From: Rhizophlyctis rosea
Taxonomy: Eukaryota; Chytridiomycota; Chytridiomycetes; Rhizophlyctidales; Rhizophlyctidaceae
Direction of reading: 5' to 3'
NCBI GenBank assembly: GCA_027596075.1
Contig: JADGJC010000020.1
Coordinates: 62,001-126,000 of the forward strand
DNA length: 64,000 nucleotides
Under the pieces are notes generated by a model, which was not told where the DNA came from, ran no database searches, and saw only the letters and a program-made list of their open reading frames with translations. Positions 61,916 to 64,000 of this stretch are shown here, piece after piece. The position numbers were made by a program, and so were the translations under genes. Every line of letters starts with the position of its first letter. Position 1 is the stretch's first letter.

Positions 61916-63097
61916 TCACAAACCCTCCCCCACCTCCGGCATCCCGTCAACTCTGACGTCCAGCCGGGGATTCTGCACCAATACCAATTCCTCAAATTCG
62001 ACCATGACGTGCACCGTGTTGAAGAGAGCTACTACTTTATCTCCGACGTCTGGAGGGTAGGTTATCTTTTCCTGTGCAGGGGCAGAGGTCGACGGTGGCT
62101 GGGATTCCGCGCGGGGTTTTTTGGATGGGGTTTCTTCGTTGGGTGGTCCGGGCGGTTGGGGATCAGGAGAAAGGTTATGAGGTGGAGGCGGGTGTCTGGG
62201 GTTTTGTCTTGGAGGTAGTTGATGAGTTCGTGCTTGTCACGCAAAGGGATGGAGTGCCATGAACTTGTACGTACTTTATCCATGTCACATCGAAATTGGT
62301 CTTGAAAACCACGTGTAATTCGCGTAAAGATGGACAGCGAACCGCGCGTTTAAGGAAATCACGGTCGGAGAAAGCGTCTGAGAGGATTTTTAGGACTCCG
62401 AGACGGCAGTGGGATTCGCATAGCAAAATCTTTACTGCTCGCACAAGCTGCAGGTAGATGTAAATGGATGTTCCTTCACTAGACAGCAACTTTGTTTCTT
62501 ACTTTCTCGGCCCCTTCCGCGCGTTCACCTTGAATCACAATCTGCGAAACAGCAGTAATCGCAACATTTTCCGTTTTCTCCGTTCCCGATGCAGCGAGCA
62601 TTTGAAGCCATTTAGCGGGCTCGGTATCAGTTCGGATGTCCACCACGCGCAGGCGGCCGATGCCGGGCTACACAACTTGGTTTAGTCTTGTGAAATTCAT
62701 GTAAGAGTTCAAAATATGAACTTCGGCGGGCCGAATAGAGGGAAGGTACTTCTCTTCGGAGTCGGGGTCGACCACGTGTAGGTTATTCAAGTGGATTGAG
62801 AATAGACAGGGGACCGACAGGAGGGATTTGAAGGCCGGTTCTGAGAGGTGGGATACGGTCGGTCCACCGCCGTTGATTGTTATTACAACATTCTAAAGAT
62901 GTGAGGTCAATATTAGTGATGGGTTCATCCTCACAGTACTTGAATTCAACCCTTTCCCCAACGGTCAAGTCAAGAGAAACAGTCATATTCCCATCATCAC
63001 TTCGTCGCATCTCAACGCCCCTCGTCCAATTATCGAAAGATCCCTTCAAAAATACACGACCCGGTGCCGCCTCCGTCCAGCGGAACTCTACAAGCAT
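61916..63097 (-). CDS. CBM48-like (AMPK-beta glycogen-binding fold) plus leucine-rich-like protein
   Basis: ATG 63097 starts MLVEFRWTEAAPGRVFLKGS then FDNWTRGVEMRR and MTVSLDLTVGERVEFKY, a good CBM48/AMPK-beta glycogen-binding module. Downstream exons 62722-62892, 62503-62667, 62275-62447 and 61916-62207 are phase-consistent. They read NVVITINGGGPTVSHLSEPA, FKSLLSVPCLFSIHLNNLHV, GRLRVVDIRTDTEPAKWLQM, KILLCESHCRLGVLKILSDA and RCPSLRELHVVF, a leucine-rich, F-box-protein-like series, and end in KITYPPDVGDKVVALFNTVH. The join of exon 1 to exon 2 is uncertain: a 58-nt intron (62893-62950, donor GTTGAA) keeps frame but deletes the VEFKYC strand, while a 1-nt shift would link it directly to NVVIT, the expected last strand. 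Two other donors here (GTTCAT, GTACGT) are also non-consensus. Function unknown; glycogen or starch binding is inferred. Confidence 0.55.
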
Positions 63098-64000
63098 TGT
63101 TTGTCTGGATGAGAGGGAGCGTTGAGCTTTTGTGAGCGAGCGTATTAAATCTATACTAGGAAGCGCTGAGGTTGGATTATATCCGTGGGAAAGCTGGTGT
63201 GACAATGTGAGGAATGGGCGAATATGATGATATATGTTCCCAAAAGTCCCAAATTCCTCTACTCAGGTCAAGGACACGACAGGAACCGGCATTTCCGACT
63301 AATGGGCGGTCCATCCAATTCATTCGACCTTCGCCCAAAGCTTCAGAAGCAGGCCTGCACTATCCTGCGGTGACTCACAATGCTCACTGCCACTGTCTAT
63401 ACTGTGGGAGACTCAGTTTCGATCCAGATCCATCGACACATCAAATTTGGGTTGGGCACACCATTCCGCATTCCCTGTTGCATCGAATGCTTTGCGCATG
63501 ATGTCATTTCAGTTATTTGGCGTCCTGTTACCCACTTCATGTTCCTATCCAGGTCGAGCACCATCTGACACATGGGCCACGCTTGCCGTTTTTTCAGATG
63601 TGAACCCAAATCTGGGGATCGAGACAAACCACTGGTACAACGCGTACTGCGCGTTTGTTTCAGGGAGCATTGGGCAGGAATCGAGTCGCGCCATCATCGG
63701 TACTCATCATGCTTCATTTGCGGCTGCATTGGGGAAAAACTGTGCCACGAAGCTCGCCTTTTCACCCTCGGTGAACCAGAGAGAAAAGGGGCTTCTACCA
63801 CTTCTCACCACTTCCAAAGTCTTGCGCAGTCTCTATATGTAGCATGACTTCTTCTTGTCTTTCTCTCTTCGCTCCAAAAGTCTCAGTACGAACGGCAAGC
63901 TCCGTTTCGAATGGTTGAACGGAGCGCTACACGCAAACGTTCTGCCCTCGTCCGGTGTCTTTCCACACTCTACTATCCTCCTAGGTACGTGGTCTTTGAC
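63098..64000. other. Terminal region, possible start of another gene
   Basis: Some plus-strand stretches look protein-like (GIETNHWYNAYCAFVSG at about 63617; NGKLRFEWLNGALHANVLPS near 63890) and intron-like signals surround them, but I could not assemble a gene and the window ends here. Nothing is called. Confidence 0.3.

Overview
The window is nuclear DNA of a fungus, most likely an early-diverging zoosporic (chytrid-type) lineage. Fungal origin follows from a sterol 14-alpha-demethylase, an NADPH oxidase, fungal-type Pol I and chromatin genes, and many short introns (about 43-190 nt) with GTAAGT-like donors and CTAAC/CTGAC/CTCAC-like branch points. The chytrid placement is inference from overall gene style, not from a marker gene. 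It is a draft assembly: two N gaps (1604-1612 and 14591-14600) sit beside homopolymer-rich sequence.

Layout. 1-1603 holds the 3' part of an RBM28/Nop4 pre-rRNA factor. 2.0-10.1 kb holds five tandem minus-strand members of an unrecognised ~160-residue family (two intact, three broken), each preceded by a shared upstream box; a type II membrane protein (7.3-8.9 kb) is inserted in the array. 11.1-12.3 kb is an unknown helical protein and 12.7-18.8 kb the largest subunit of RNA polymerase I, followed by a BTB/POZ protein. 21.1-27.0 kb is accessory: an array of intron-like modules, two structured repeat copies, a decayed pogo/Tigger transposase and a frame-broken ORF. 27.4-33.1 kb has two divergent cytochrome P450 genes (an orphan P450 and CYP51/ERG11). 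34.0-59.4 kb is dense with spliced housekeeping genes: a mitochondrial coiled-coil protein with an in-frame stop, NADPH oxidase, a repeat-rich AT-hook protein, a START-domain membrane protein, a GH5 endoglycoceramidase-like enzyme, a ZC3H14/Nab2 poly(A)-binding protein, an unknown disordered protein, the SWI/SNF subunit SMARCD/BAF60, frataxin, an At4g15545-family coiled-coil protein and an F-box-like ankyrin protein. 60.4-61.5 kb is an unusual block: nine copies of a 34-bp hairpin element between two tRNA-like sequences with collapsed anticodon arms. 61.9-63.1 kb encodes a glycogen-binding (CBM48-like) plus leucine-rich-like protein.

How genes relate. RBM28/Nop4 and RPA190 both serve ribosome synthesis but are not adjacent. 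CYP51 and the second P450 are divergent over a shared 1.4-kb region. The most unexplained material is the 2-10 kb gene family, the 21-23.5 kb module array and the 60.8-61.5 kb hairpin/tRNA-like block. Exon boundaries were worked out by hand from splice signals, reading phase and family knowledge; all proposed joins keep frame unless stated.
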